DNA of 43,765 nucleotides from Rikenellaceae bacterium (GCA_021201795.1 JAJQEF010000008.1:1-43765), one strand, 5' to 3'; shown: positions 1-10,277, counted from the stretch's first letter. Notes: generated by a model not told the origin, from the letters alone. Program-made: numbers and translations.

Positions 1-129
1 ATTAAATATATGGAAAAACAGTTTTTTCCCTCCGTATGAAACGGCTTTATTATAAATATCGGAAACAGATTGATTTGCTTCTTTATTTAAATTTAAATCT
101 TTCTTTGTTTGATTATCTATTATAAACAT
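1..129 (-). CDS. Possible partial CDS, unknown
   Basis: A reading frame opens at an ATG (positions 129-127) and stays open to the window edge, about 43 residues. Its start overlaps the end of the ligase-tail frame by about 17 bases, a common arrangement for co-transcribed minus-strand genes. The peptide is Lys/Asn-rich with no signal peptide or motif that I recognise. It could be a real downstream gene, or chance open sequence in a degraded region. The 3' part lies outside the window. Confidence 0.3.
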   Translation of the reverse strand, partial: MFIIDNQTKKDLNLNKEANQSVSDIYNKAVSYGGKKLFFHIFN

Positions 130-645
130 ATTCTTCATTCTTATTAAGCCATTCTTTTGCATTATTTATAATAAGCGTAACAGTGTAAGATGGCACCTTG
201 ATTGGCGAATTAACTATATCTAAAGCTATCTCTTGAATTTTATCTTTGTCACCTAATTCCTGATAGAGAATAAATAGTTGATATTTCGGTAGAAATCTAT
301 TAGGAACCATGGAATTCGAGTATTTATAATTTAATTCTGCGTGCTCGTACATTTTCATTTTATAATATGCATCCCCAGATGAACATATAATAAATTATCA
401 TTAAAAATCTTTTTTGTTTGTTCTAATATATTTTTTCCCTCATTGTAATATCCTAAATCTATAAGCTCTGTGCCATAGTTATACATAAACGGTCCGTATG
501 ATTTTAAAATTGGATAAATACTTTTATAATTCTCAATACACGTTTTATCATATTTAATTTTTTTATAGGAAAGATTCCATTCGACGATTGATATAGAATA
601 AACAATATTGAAAATCAAAATTGATATAAAAAATGAAAGGACTAA
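113..645 (-). pseudogene. C-terminal remnant of O-antigen ligase/TPR-type protein
   Basis: Two consecutive minus-strand frames read as one protein tail. A hydrophobic segment near 645-590 is followed by a helical, Tyr-rich TPR-like region. This includes a NYGTELIDLGYYNEG stretch and, in the second frame, an ending of the kind seen in Bacteroidota O-antigen ligase/polymerase proteins with a C-terminal TPR (NSPIKVPS, then NAKEWLNK). The frames join at a C4 run (373-376 on plus). One extra base there turns LGMHIIK-stop into LG-D-AYYKMKMYEH, restoring a typical TPR helix. The N-terminal membrane domain is absent, because the sequence changes into a flavodoxin fragment near 645. The family assignment rests on the tail only. 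Confidence 0.5.
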
Positions 646-819
646 TCCACTTTGTATGTATAGTGCGGAAACAGAAGCCTTTCGAGGAACATCTTAATTG
701 CCCGGTAATATCGCCGAAGTATACGGGAGAACCAATGGCTATGGCATCGGCAAAGGTCATTTTGTGGGAAATATCGTATAAACCGAGTTTTACAACCAGT
801 TATTAACTTTGCGGATAAG
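645..819 (-). pseudogene. Flavodoxin / NADPH-dependent FMN reductase fragment
   Basis: The minus-strand frame reads ADAIAIGSPVYFGDITGQLR, the FMN-phosphate and ring-binding loop typical of flavodoxin-family proteins. A one-base shift near 690-694 then gives MFLERLLFPHYTYK, the usual continuation. The fragment has stop codons upstream (near 819) and ends abruptly near 645, where the ligase tail begins. Only about 55 residues of the roughly 180-residue domain survive, so this is a relic and probably part of a deletion or recombination junction. The family call is fairly safe, but which reductase it was cannot be told. Confidence 0.55.
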
Positions 820-994
820 GAAGTCCGGATTCCATATTACGGAATACCGATCTCTCATAACAGTTTCAGAATGTTTCTTTATACTTTAAAAGAGAAGGAG
901 GTGGGCATCGCTGCGGGCCTCCTCTGTAAAACCTAAAAAATTGAATAATATTAAAAAATTATGGAACTACCGTTGGTTAATTTATGATATGATA
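820..994. other. Non-coding/decayed stretch downstream of the fimbrial operon
   Basis: No intact gene is visible. The plus strand has a short open segment ending about position 936 that contains VRIPYYGIPISH and GIAAGLLCKT, which I cannot assign. A 7-bp inverted repeat (GAGGAGG/CCTCCTC) encloses about 17 bases near 896-926. No clear terminator follows the last fimbrial gene. The segment looks like further debris of the remnants to its left. Confidence 0.4.
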
Positions 995-3900
995 TTACGG
1001 ATTCCAGTTATAGGTGTCTTTGACGCAGCGGACGGACATTCCAATCTTACGGGTACCCATCCCATCCGCATAAATTATATTACTAAACATTTCTGCGATA
1101 GCTCCATGGATAACCGGCTCTCTATCCCATATATTGGCATATGGATAGAAGTTTGGAATGAAAGACGGGTCGGCAGACTCGTAATAACCATCGTCTATAT
1201 GACCTCCGCTGGGGAATACGAGTGACTTCTCACCCAGTGTAAATGTGGGATAATAATTATTTACAAACGTATACTTTACAGGAGTGTTATATTTGTATAA
1301 ATATTCCATATCCATATAAGCACTTACTCTCCACCCGGCGGGGCAAGGGTCGAAGACTGTTTTTCTTCCCCATTTATCATCCCATAAAAAGTCATTCTGA
1401 TAGATAATTTCTGTTTTTGCGGTATACCAATCCTCATTGGGAAAAGAATTGGAGTTGGCGGTGTAAAACCAGGTGGGGTTATTAATGCTGTTACCCAGAT
1501 TATTTTCCGTATTTGCATCTATTCCTTGGTAAGTAATGGATACCGGATTGTTACCGGCATCGTAAAGGTTATATTGGTTTGCAGCATTGGTCAGATCAAT
1601 CTCCTTTATACTCTTACCTCCGGGGAACGGGTCTTTACGCCCCCACTGATAATAGAGTCCGAGACTTTCCGGAGTGATGTTATTAGGATCGTATATGCCG
1701 TTGGAACCCAAGTTGTGGTCCATGAATATTGCTCCGTTAGGGCCGACAAATGGGGCCGCGTTAGCCTGCGGATCGTAGTCGGTTACCCAGATGTGGAAAC
1801 TCCAGAGGATTTCATTTCCGCTGCGGACAGCCACAAGAGCGTTTCCATCCGAAATACCTCCCGTGGTAACCCCGACCGTGTAATCGCGGTAGTCGTTTGA
1901 GCTTCCCCCTTCTAAAACAGCAGACTGAATTAATCCGGATGCAGTTTGCCATATAATCTCAGCGGATAGTGCTCCTGAAACTATGGGACTGAGTTCGCGG
2001 TCTAATTCTCTTTCCCATGCCCAGAATAATTTACGCAGTGGTATGTGTACGGAACTTACGGACCGCACCAGGTAGCAGTTGGGATCGGGAGTAGTGGCAA
2101 TGAAATCGATTATCTGGTCGGGAGCTATGCCTTCAGTATCACAGAAGGTGAGTACCATTTTGCGTCCGGCCCTATTTAAGCCATATATTTTCGTTTCGTC
2201 ATTGTAGGCCGCAGGTTGTACCTTGTATTCCAGAATATCGCCGGTTTGCGTATTATATCCGCCGGTGGTGCCTTCCATCTCTTTAAAGTCGGTGTTTTTA
2301 TCAGGAATCAGGAAAAGGTCCTGTAATTCGGTTTCAACTTCCTGTAATATCCAGGAGGTATTGGAGTAAACGGTTATGGCATTTTTATGTCCCATATAGC
2401 TATAAACTTGGGGATTGTCTATTACAATGGAGAAGCACTGATGGCGGATATAGATGTTTTTGGTAATTGTCTCTTCTTCATTCTCTATCTGGAAGGTGAC
2501 GGTAGCTCCTTCCAGCAGGAAAGGGTTGCCTCCTTCCGGATCGGTTTCCTGTTCGGTGAAGGCGGTTGGTTTAATAGTGAAAGTATGCATTCCTTCACCG
2601 GAGCTGAGTGTACGACCCTCCTGAATGGCATTGTCCCCACTGGTTTCAAAAGGGAAAATGCGGTCGCCCATCATCAGGACACCCATTTTACATTCGATGG
2701 GAGCGCTCCATTTGACTGTGAACTTCCGCTCCGGTAGCGTGGGTGTGGTGCGTGGGTTGCTGCGGAACCAGATTTCTGTCAGTGGCTCGCCGGCTTCATC
2801 AACTATTTCAAGGGAAATGCCCTGCAGATGGGATTGAGTAACTTGTACGGTATGTTCCATACGACCTGAGATTACTGTAAAGACAGCCTCACGGGGAGTG
2901 GGCTCAGTGGCGTTATAAGCGTCAGCGGTCAGGAGAATTTCGCCGTTTTCGCCGCGGGGCCCGTTCTTTTTGTCCATGCTGAGCCAACCGGTTGAACCGT
3001 CGCCGCCACTGTACGTTACGCCCTCTATTTTCCAGCCCAGTGGGCTGTCGGTTTTCACTACGAGTGTCCGGCTGCTTTCTTCTTTGTCGTAGTGGATAGT
3101 TCCGTCGCTGACGGAGAGAAAGTATTTACCGTCGAACTGTACGGACTCACTGTCGCTATCATCGAAGCGGAATATTTCATTTACAGTATTAAAGGGTTTA
3201 CAAATGGCAGCATCTTCTAAGGAGCGGTAACCTGGACCGAGTATTTCTTTTACTACGATATTATAGGTATAGTTGCGTATTAAAGGTAGGAAGTTATCTT
3301 TGGCCTTCTCAGGATCGGCCGGGTCTTCGTGCTGTCGTTCTACGAAATCTATCCGGTAGAAAGATGGATAACCGGTGTCGTCGTATTCGCCTTCTATAAT
3401 GAGGAATGGTGCTTTGCTTTCCTCTTCCCCGTCGCTGGGGAGTTGTTCAAACGTATAAATCTCTCGCCGGATAACGATGTCGGGTGCTGAGTTTACGTCG
3501 GCAAGAGTGCCGTTGTATACCAATGGTTCGTCGTAGGTCAGCCGGCGGGCGTCCGAAGGGAGGGAAGCGTCTATCAATTTTGTGCTATCGTAATGTTCGG
3601 AGTTGCTCATGGGTATTATCCGACCATTGCGATAAAAATTGCATAGGTGCACTTTGTCCAGTTTAAATCCCGGCAGGGGATTTCCCTGCTTGTCTTCCTG
3701 TTCAATTATTAAGTCTATAGAGGCAAGCATACGGAACAGTTTTATGGATAAGTTTTTCGGTGTATTGCTTATCACAATCCCTGTACTGCCTCCTTCTATC
3801 ATACCCCACATCGGAAATAGGCGGGGATTTGCTTGTGATGCTTCCCAACGGGCATCCTCGGCAAGGCTCAGAAGTAATTCTTCTTCTATTTTGCTGCGGG

Positions 3901-4327
3901 AAGTTCCTTTTGCCAGTAAACCGCTTTGTGCAGAAAGTTCTGAGGCGCTATTGGCCAGCGCTAAACAAGTACTGTAGGTGCCCGGCTCCAGTTTCACGGT
4001 GGCGGTATAAAGGCGGTTGTCGGACGGATCGCGTTTGAGCGCAGCGGCTTTGATAGATACGGTACTGTGCAGCTGCTCAGTATTACCCGGAGCTGTTGTG
4101 AAGAGCAGCAGTGTCATTTCATTTATTTCATGCTCCTGCCGTTCTGTCATGTTGCGGGTTGCCAGCTCCACCGTTTTAGATCGTGGAAGTTCCAGTGACA
4201 GTGTGAAGGTACCGGTTGGATCTTCTACGGGTATCCATTCTTCGTGGTAATCGGTGCAGGCCCCCGGCAACAGTTGTATGCCTGCTACTATTGTGATGAG
4301 GTATATCAGATATATTTTTGTTTTCAT
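995..4327 (-). CDS. Fimbrial tip/adhesin lipoprotein with BACON-like and FISUMP domains
   Basis: A 1110-residue exported protein, the last gene of the fimbrial operon. Residues 1-24 form a signal peptide ending in PGAC, with a likely lipidated Cys. The N-terminal third (about 38-370) is fimbrillin-like, with a beta-strand start FTLSLELPRS as in FimA/Mfa superfamily subunits. At about 400-500 is a BACON-like Ig domain (KYFLSVSDG, GWLSMD, VTQS). The last 250 residues are a FISUMP/Fib_succ_major module: FMDHNLGS, YQWGRKDPFPGG, DPCPAGWRV and final VRCVKD. Proteins of this layout, often in DUF4906-type architecture, sit at the distal end of Bacteroidales fimbrial operons and are inferred to be tip or accessory adhesins. 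It starts 14 bases after its broken tandem paralogue. This copy has no lesion. Confidence 0.8.
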   Translation of the reverse strand: MKTKIYLIYLITIVAGIQLLPGACTDYHEEWIPVEDPTGTFTLSLELPRSKTVELATRNMTERQEHEINEMTLLLFTTAPGNTEQLHSTVSIKAAALKRDPSDNRLYTATVKLEPGTYSTCLALANSASELSAQSGLLAKGTSRSKIEEELLLSLAEDARWEASQANPRLFPMWGMIEGGSTGIVISNTPKNLSIKLFRMLASIDLIIEQEDKQGNPLPGFKLDKVHLCNFYRNGRIIPMSNSEHYDSTKLIDASLPSDARRLTYDEPLVYNGTLADVNSAPDIVIRREIYTFEQLPSDGEEESKAPFLIIEGEYDDTGYPSFYRIDFVERQHEDPADPEKAKDNFLPLIRNYTYNIVVKEILGPGYRSLEDAAICKPFNTVNEIFRFDDSDSESVQFDGKYFLSVSDGTIHYDKEESSRTLVVKTDSPLGWKIEGVTYSGGDGSTGWLSMDKKNGPRGENGEILLTADAYNATEPTPREAVFTVISGRMEHTVQVTQSHLQGISLEIVDEAGEPLTEIWFRSNPRTTPTLPERKFTVKWSAPIECKMGVLMMGDRIFPFETSGDNAIQEGRTLSSGEGMHTFTIKPTAFTEQETDPEGGNPFLLEGATVTFQIENEEETITKNIYIRHQCFSIVIDNPQVYSYMGHKNAITVYSNTSWILQEVETELQDLFLIPDKNTDFKEMEGTTGGYNTQTGDILEYKVQPAAYNDETKIYGLNRAGRKMVLTFCDTEGIAPDQIIDFIATTPDPNCYLVRSVSSVHIPLRKLFWAWERELDRELSPIVSGALSAEIIWQTASGLIQSAVLEGGSSNDYRDYTVGVTTGGISDGNALVAVRSGNEILWSFHIWVTDYDPQANAAPFVGPNGAIFMDHNLGSNGIYDPNNITPESLGLYYQWGRKDPFPGGKSIKEIDLTNAANQYNLYDAGNNPVSITYQGIDANTENNLGNSINNPTWFYTANSNSFPNEDWYTAKTEIIYQNDFLWDDKWGRKTVFDPCPAGWRVSAYMDMEYLYKYNTPVKYTFVNNYYPTFTLGEKSLVFPSGGHIDDGYYESADPSFIPNFYPYANIWDREPVIHGAIAEMFSNIIYADGMGTRKIGMSVRCVKDTYNWNP

Positions 4328-4341
4328 AATCCATTCTCCAT

Positions 4342-7300
4342 TTAATTTGTACGTTTAATACAACGAACCGGTATGGCCGAGCCACGTGGTACTGCTCCTT
4401 CGCTGGCGCCTCCACCTTCACCTTGAAAGCTATAGAGCAACATCTCCGGTAAATCATCATAGGGATATGCATTGGCATTATAGTTTGCAGTTCTTTCCTC
4501 ACTATTAAAGCTTCCCCAATATTCAAATAGGGAACCTGCCGGTAAAAATAACCGGCCTGTATGGTCTGATTTTCTTCTCATTAAAAAACCAAGCAAGCGG
4601 TTGTTCTCCCTCGCCACGTCTTCCCGTTCCATTTGTTCCCACAAGGAAGTGCCTGTACTTTGGCCGTGTTCCAGGTTGGGTACTCTCCAGCCGGCCGGGC
4701 AAGGGTCGTATTGGGATTTGTGGTTGTCGTATTCTGTCCACAAGAAATTGTCCTGGTAGATAAGGTCACTCGACGAGGTAAACCAGTCATATGGAAACGC
4801 AACATTCCTATAGAACACCTGTGGATTGTTAATAGCGTTTAATAGATTTTTTTATCTGCTACATTCCGGATATTACCGGGGATGTGATCTGCCCGCAATG
4901 GATCCTTTCGTCCCCACTGATAATAAAGCCCTACCGTGTGAGCATTGAGGGTATGGTCTCCGGAAAACGCTCCGAGGTTACGGTACATAAACAAAGCATC
5001 TTCTGTTTCCAGATAACCATCGGAAGATGAATCAGGGTTGTAGTCGGTAAGCCAGATATGCCAACTCCACAGCACGGCTTCTTCCCCCTTGCGTCTTACG
5101 CCGACCAGTGCGTTCCCGATGACACCCGAAGGCATGGGTACTTTAAGGGTAGCGTCCAGTAGGTTATTACTACCTGCTGCTGTTTCGATTATCAAATTTG
5201 CCTGGCCTGTTGACGGATTTCCTGACTGGGTATAATATTCTTCCCATACAATGCAGGGCTCCAGTTCATTGGCGTTATGGAGGAGATTGACTACTGACGC
5301 ATCCCCGGCTTCCCGTTCACGTATCCAAAAGAGTTTCCGGATTGGGATAGAAAGAGGACTGGAAGAGGATGGGGAGATTATATAACAGTTAGGGTCTTCA
5401 TATACGGCGGATATTGTAAAAGGAACCAATTCTGGTATAATGCCACGCTTGTCGCGCAGGTAGAACGTAGCCTTGCGCCCGGCCTGTTTAAAACCGCCCG
5501 GATTGCGTTCGGCAGAAGTCGTATAGGTCAGACGGTCACCTCTCGCTATATTATTACCTCCGGTTAATCCTTTCGGCGTGTAATTGATAATGCTAAAATC
5601 CTCATCTTCAGTTACTACCTCCTCGATTTCCCAGGGAGTATTGGCCAGCACATGAAATTCGTAAGATCTACCCAGATAAGAGAGCCGCCGGAAATCCCGG
5701 GAGCTGATGGCAACATGCTGATGGTTCAGGTATATGGTTTTACTGACAGTGTTGTTCGCATCGTCAGGGTCTGTCACGGTGAAGGTAATCCAACTGGCGT
5801 GTTGAAGGAATGGGTTGCCGAGCAGTTCGCTCACTTCCTCTTCGGAGAATGGCTCCGGTTCAATAATATATTCTTTCATGCCGCTGGCATCGGTCAGTAC
5901 ACCGGTAGTGATTTCTTCGGTTCCGGCTTTGAAATCAAAGTAATCATCGCCTACAAGGGTGGTGCGAACTACGCATTCGAAGTTTTGTCCTGGCTTACCG
6001 GAGTCCGGTCCGTATGGTGACCAGCGGACACGGAATCCTTTGGGCTCATGAGGATTAGTGTTGCCGTAATAATCGTAGAATACAATTTCTTCGATGGGGT
6101 TGCCGTCGAGGTCTTCGATATGGAGTTCCACCTTCCGGTCGGTATACTGGGTGACGCTGACGATAAAGTCAATCAGCCGTCCAACCTGCAGGTGTATCTC
6201 CGCGCTCCGAGGCGCACCCGTATCGTTTTCTTCCAACAGAATAGAGATGGTTGTTTTGTCCATGGGACCCGAACGTTCTTCAGGGGCGATCTGTATCCAG
6301 CCGTTATCCATGTTGATGAGGGCGCCATCATCAGGTTCGGAGATGCGGTCGATTACCCAACCCTCTTCGTGATTGGTTTCGATGGTTAGTTTGTTGTTGT
6401 AACTGTTACGGTCTTTGTGTTCCCGGTCGAGCCGGAAGTGGCTTTGGTTTACTTTAAGGTAGTATTTACCTTCGAACACAATATTACTCATATTGCTTTC
6501 ATCCCATTCCATTACTTCAATTTCGAGGTTCATCCCTACTGAGTTGTAAGCCTCTTCTTCGGAAGGCGAGCCGTTACCCAGTATCTTCAATACGGTAAGT
6601 TCGTAACAATGGTTACGCAGAATATCGTGGTAGGTGGTAACATCGTTCTCAGTACGGAAGAAATCTACCCGGTAGTAACAGGTCTGCCCTTTGTATTCTC
6701 CTCCTAAGATCAGGCAGGGCATTTCCGGGAATTTGGTTTCTCCGGGATTAGGTGTTTCGTTAAGATATATTCGGGCTTCTATTTTTTCCTCATTTTCTAT
6801 TTCTATTCCGCTATAAACGGCTTTGGTATCAGTGGGGACAAGTCCGCTTTCTGTGTCGGTTGCGGCGGTTACTTTTACATTGGCTTCGTCATAATGTACG
6901 GGTATGAGTGCCATCTCTTTCTGCCAGTGGTAGAGGGTGGCAGATTGAAGTTTGAACTCCTCTTTTACCGATTCATCGAGTAGAATGTCTATTTTAGCAA
7001 ATGCACGGAGCAGTGTAATGTCGCCAATTGTGCCGCCGTTTACGATATTAACTCCTTTTAATTCTCCCTAGAAGGGTATGAGAGTGTTTGTATCGTGTGG
7101 TATTTTATTATTCTGGGCATGTTTGAGCCGAGTGGCTACTTCTCGCCGCGACATGTCTCTGGCAAGTCCCGCAGAGTTAATAATGTCCAGGGAGTTGGCG
7201 AGTACCATGATGTCGAAATTGCCTTCAATTGCGTTTACGATGAAGCTGCGCCTGGCGGGATCGTTTGGGTCGGTAGTGATAGCTGTGCCTTCATAGCTTT

Positions 7301-7544
7301 CTATGAATGCTCCGTCTGTAGGTTGAAAGAGGAGTACGTGGACCTGGGTGATGTTTGATTCGTCACCGGGCATGGCTCGGCTGCCAAAGCTTGCAGGCAA
7401 TTGGAGGGTGAGGGTTATTTTTACATCTCCTGTTATGGTGCAGTCTCTCCCCAAATCGTCATCCAGACATGAATTTAATACGACAGTAATAAGTAGGAGG
7501 ATTACCGGTTTGTATAAGGTGTGTATGTTTGTATGTGTTTTCAT
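4342..7544 (-). pseudogene. Broken tandem paralogue of the FISUMP tip lipoprotein
   Basis: Once repaired, this is a roughly 1066-residue protein with the same domain order as its downstream paralogue. It has an SPII signal peptide (lipobox LNSC), a fimbrillin-like N-terminus (ITLTLQLPAS), a BACON-like domain (KYYLKVNQS) and a C-terminal FISUMP module (YQWGRKDPL, DPCPAGWRVPN, VRCIKRTN). Lesion 1 is an in-frame TAG at 7068-7070. The paralogue has FPMWGMIEGG where this gene reads IPF-stop-GELKG, so a Trp codon appears changed from TGG to TAG. Lesion 2 is an A7 run (4847-4853, T on plus). With 8 A the frame continues KNLLNAINNPQVFYRN, matching the paralogue's NNLGNSINNPTWFYT. As given, the gene encodes only a 158-residue N-terminal lipoprotein, followed by open but unlinked pieces. 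Confidence 0.8.
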
Positions 7545-7574
7545 TTGGGGGGGTAATTTTATAGTTGTTGTTTC

Positions 7575-8522
7575 TTATAGTTCTGTGCCATTAGGGGTGT
7601 ATATCCATCCGTTTACGCTGATATTTACGTTGAGGTCGGCATCGAATGAAAGGACGATGTTGAATTCGTATGTTTTGTCGAAGTCTACCTGCATATCTGC
7701 TGATGAATACGCTGTTCGGATAATTTGTACCAGGTTACCTGTAAAGATCTCCGTGTTGTTAGTGTGGTTGCGGAACGTTAGCTGCGGCGAACGGTCCCCG
7801 GTGTCTGGCTTACCGATGTTTTCTATGGCATGATCGTCGTGCAGGGTTAGGGTGCGGATGGAGGCCTGAAGGATGCCTTCTTTCCTTTTGGTTATCCTTT
7901 GATGTGTTATTAAATTTTGATCTTCAACGATACGGTTGTTGAAGTTGTACCGGGTATTGTTGTCGGTGATGGCAAAGAGGTATTCATCTTCGTCGTTGCC
8001 TTCCGGTAGTTCTTTTACGGTTAGGTTTATCCGGTAGGTATTGGGTATGAGATAGAGTATATACTCATGGTCCTCTATGGGATCTACTTTTATATTGTTT
8101 CCTGTTGTATAGTGTAGGTCGGGAATATCTGTTCTGTAGATCTCATCTTTGTTATTTTCCAGGTAAAGTTCACTGTCGCTTAACCGAGAGCTTATATCGG
8201 TTTTGTAAATTTTTCCTTGGTTTGTCCATGCGATAAAGCTGTAAACTCCAGTTGGGAGATTTACTGGTATTTCGCATAGCTGGTCTGCTGTGTAGTTGTA
8301 GTGACCGCCCTGCCATTCTTCTACTAATTGTTCTTTTTCATTGAACATGTACACGTGTAGGTTTTCGATTTGGTGTTCGCCAGCGGGAAGTTCGTACATG
8401 GCCGGATCAAATTTTATCCAGACCCGGGTAGTGCCGCACTCATCCATATCGTCTTTTATACAGCTTGTTAAGAGTAGTATAAAGGCAATCAGGAGGTTTT
8501 GGGGAAATGAACGTATTTTCAT
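7575..8522 (-). CDS. FimB/Mfa2-family fimbrial anchor lipoprotein
   Basis: A 315-residue lipoprotein. The signal peptide ends LLLTSC, with the lipidated Cys followed by the Lys/Asp-rich IKDDMDEC typical of FimB/Mfa2 proteins. Two transthyretin-like beta domains follow, with characteristic phrases VWIKFDPAMY, NLHVYMFNE, GVYSFIAWTNQG, and a C-terminal strand VNGWIYTP. In Porphyromonas, FimB and Mfa2 anchor the fimbrial shaft to the outer membrane and limit its length, and this protein likely does the same. It lies 16 bases after the hairpin that follows the fimbrillin gene and about 30 bases before the tip gene. The length is normal and the frame is intact. Confidence 0.88.
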   Translation of the reverse strand: MKIRSFPQNLLIAFILLLTSCIKDDMDECGTTRVWIKFDPAMYELPAGEHQIENLHVYMFNEKEQLVEEWQGGHYNYTADQLCEIPVNLPTGVYSFIAWTNQGKIYKTDISSRLSDSELYLENNKDEIYRTDIPDLHYTTGNNIKVDPIEDHEYILYLIPNTYRINLTVKELPEGNDEDEYLFAITDNNTRYNFNNRIVEDQNLITHQRITKRKEGILQASIRTLTLHDDHAIENIGKPDTGDRSPQLTFRNHTNNTEIFTGNLVQIIRTAYSSADMQVDFDKTYEFNIVLSFDADLNVNISVNGWIYTPNGTEL

Positions 8523-8538
8523 ATCGTTTATTTTTTAA

Positions 8539-8579
8539 ACGCACGGCGTGTTTCTGGTTTTCAGAAACACGCCGTGCGT
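8539..8579 (-). terminator. Perfect 18-bp hairpin between fimbrillin and Mfa2 genes
   Basis: ACGCACGGCGTGTTTCTG and its exact reverse complement are separated by GTTTT. On the minus strand the stem is followed by only a short U-containing stretch (GTTTAAAAAATAAA), so it may be a partial terminator or an RNA-stabilising element and not a full stop. It lies 15 bases past the fimbrillin stop codon and 17 bases before the mfa2-like start. This fits reduced expression of the anchor relative to the abundant shaft subunit, an inference from position. Confidence 0.85.
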
Positions 8580-8593
8580 CAATATTTATTGTT

Positions 8594-10239
8594 TTATTCC
8601 AGAACTAAGTCGTTATACATATATTCCCACGGTTTGATTGTTATATTAACTTTCAGGTCGGCCTCAGTTTCGTCGATTGGTTCCTCAGGTTCATGTGGGT
8701 TCGGATTATCTCCAGGTCCCCCTCCCGGTTTGGTTGGGTCGTTCGGGTCAATAACCGGAGGATTAAATTGGTCTACAGGTACTTTGGGTCCCGGGTCGTC
8801 CGGATTGGTCGTATCTGCCGGAGGGTTACCAGGATAGCCGGGGCCGAAGCCTCCAGGACCTCCGGGGACCGTTGGATCGTTCGGATCGCCCGCTTCACCG
8901 CTCATGACTACGCCTGTAATGTCGAGGTGGATGAACTGGTTACGGTAGACGTTGTATTTATCTTCCTCGCCGAGGGGTTTGCCATCAGGTCCTACGCGGT
9001 TCAGGAATATCCTGTAATAAATGAATCCGAACGGGAATTCGTAAGTAGATACATCGTTAGGGTATATCGAGTGTAGAAACGTTGCCACCGCGACAGAATT
9101 TTCCGGCCGACAAATGTAATCCTGCACGCCCCTTACACGAACTAAGTGGAAGGTTTCGGTTCCGGACAAGGAGCCTCCTGTGTATACAACTTCTGTTTCT
9201 GCACCGTTTAGCTCTGCGGTCTTCTCAAGTGCTAATCGTGTTTGTATCCAGGCGTAGGTTGTATTACCATGTTGGGCATCTTTATCAGGGGTATTTGTTA
9301 CGTTTTCACCGATATAGAATCCTTTCAGGTCTGTCAGTTCGGTTTCACTGTTCGGAGTCGGGAGAATATCAACATAATCGATATCTATATTGTTTCCAAG
9401 ACCTGACGGCAGGTAGTAGAACGGCAGGTATTGATTCACTACGTTGTACCAATTAGGCTGGGGTGTTTCGGATATTAATGTTTTTTACGTGTTACATTAG
9501 GAGCGTCAAAGTAGTTCTGTCCCACTACTCCTTTGTAGGCGTCTTGTTTCACCAGAAATTTACTGATAGTGAGGGTGTAGTTGTTACCGGATGTCCATTC
9601 GCCGGTAAACGATCCGTCGTCGCATGTTGTGATGACACGGGATACGGTACGTTCGATATCTACCTGTACCTGATTGGTTTGTCCCGATGTGGAGGGAAGA
9701 AGTTGCTGCTGCGTGCTTCCTGCGAATACGATGTGAGTGACAACCGGGGTCGCGTTGTAATTGATGAGTGCGCCCTGTGTGCCTGCTTTGTGTACGTCGT
9801 AGATACGGGACAAAAGTTGACTTTCAGTACCGAATGTGCCGAGATCATTGGCTGGTGAGGCGGTGTTCGTGTTGGCAACTACGTAGATGCGCTTGGTTCC
9901 ATCTGTAGTTTTGACGGGGTTAACCATTTCATATACTGAGCCGTTTTTGATAAACTCTGCAGTATTATTTAAATCATAGGGGCCAAAAGAGGCTTTAGTC
10001 GGTTCCGTGGGTGGATTGCCTGCCTGGTCGTATACATAAATCATTATACCGCTGATTTGATTTTCTACTGTATTACCAGGTATTTCCGCACGTGTACTTT
10101 TTGTTTCCGGTGGTAATTTGAACGAGAATTTGATGGTCGCCTCTTGTCCGGAGCCCATTTCTGGGTCACTGACATCGTTGCTACAATTTGTGAAAAGTAG
10201 ACCGACGAAGAGAAATAAAAATAAATAAGTTGCTTTCAT
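8594..10239 (-). CDS. Mfa1-family major fimbrillin (frameshifted)
   Basis: After repair, a roughly 548-residue shaft subunit. The lipoprotein signal ends LLFTNC. The N-terminal FimA/Mfa1 domain includes KSTRAEIPG, a plausible site for the Arg-specific maturation known in Porphyromonas fimbrillins, then ISGIMIYVYD and RIYVVANTN. The C-terminal half has YYLPSG and ends IKPWEYMYNDLVLE, like Mfa1 C-termini that supply or accept the donor strand. Between them is an unusual Pro/Gly/Asp-rich insert of about 75 residues (8660-8920). The frame breaks at an A6 run (9481-9486, T on plus). With 7 A the reading goes RKKTLISETPQPNWYNVV and joins the two halves. As given, only a 254-residue N-terminal fragment is made. 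Confidence 0.82.
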
Positions 10240-10277
10240 AATCGTTGAATTTTAAATTAATACTAAAAGCATATATG

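Noticed and set aside
826-936. Transposase or phage gene fragment
   Set aside because: The short frame has no transposase motif, and no terminal inverted repeats or target duplications are visible.
941-1225. Open plus-strand frame opposite the tip lipoprotein
   Set aside because: It lies antisense to a 1110-residue gene with clear domains, has no ribosome-binding context or motif, and is a shadow of that gene. The same applies to other plus-strand frames within 1500-10000.
4847-4853. Programmed -1 ribosomal frameshift at A7 in the second tip gene
   Set aside because: In frame the run reads GAT AAA AAA ATC, so the X XXY YYZ heptamer is not satisfied at the P site, and no strong downstream stem is evident. 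The same one-base deficit occurs in unrelated genes, so a common cause is likelier.
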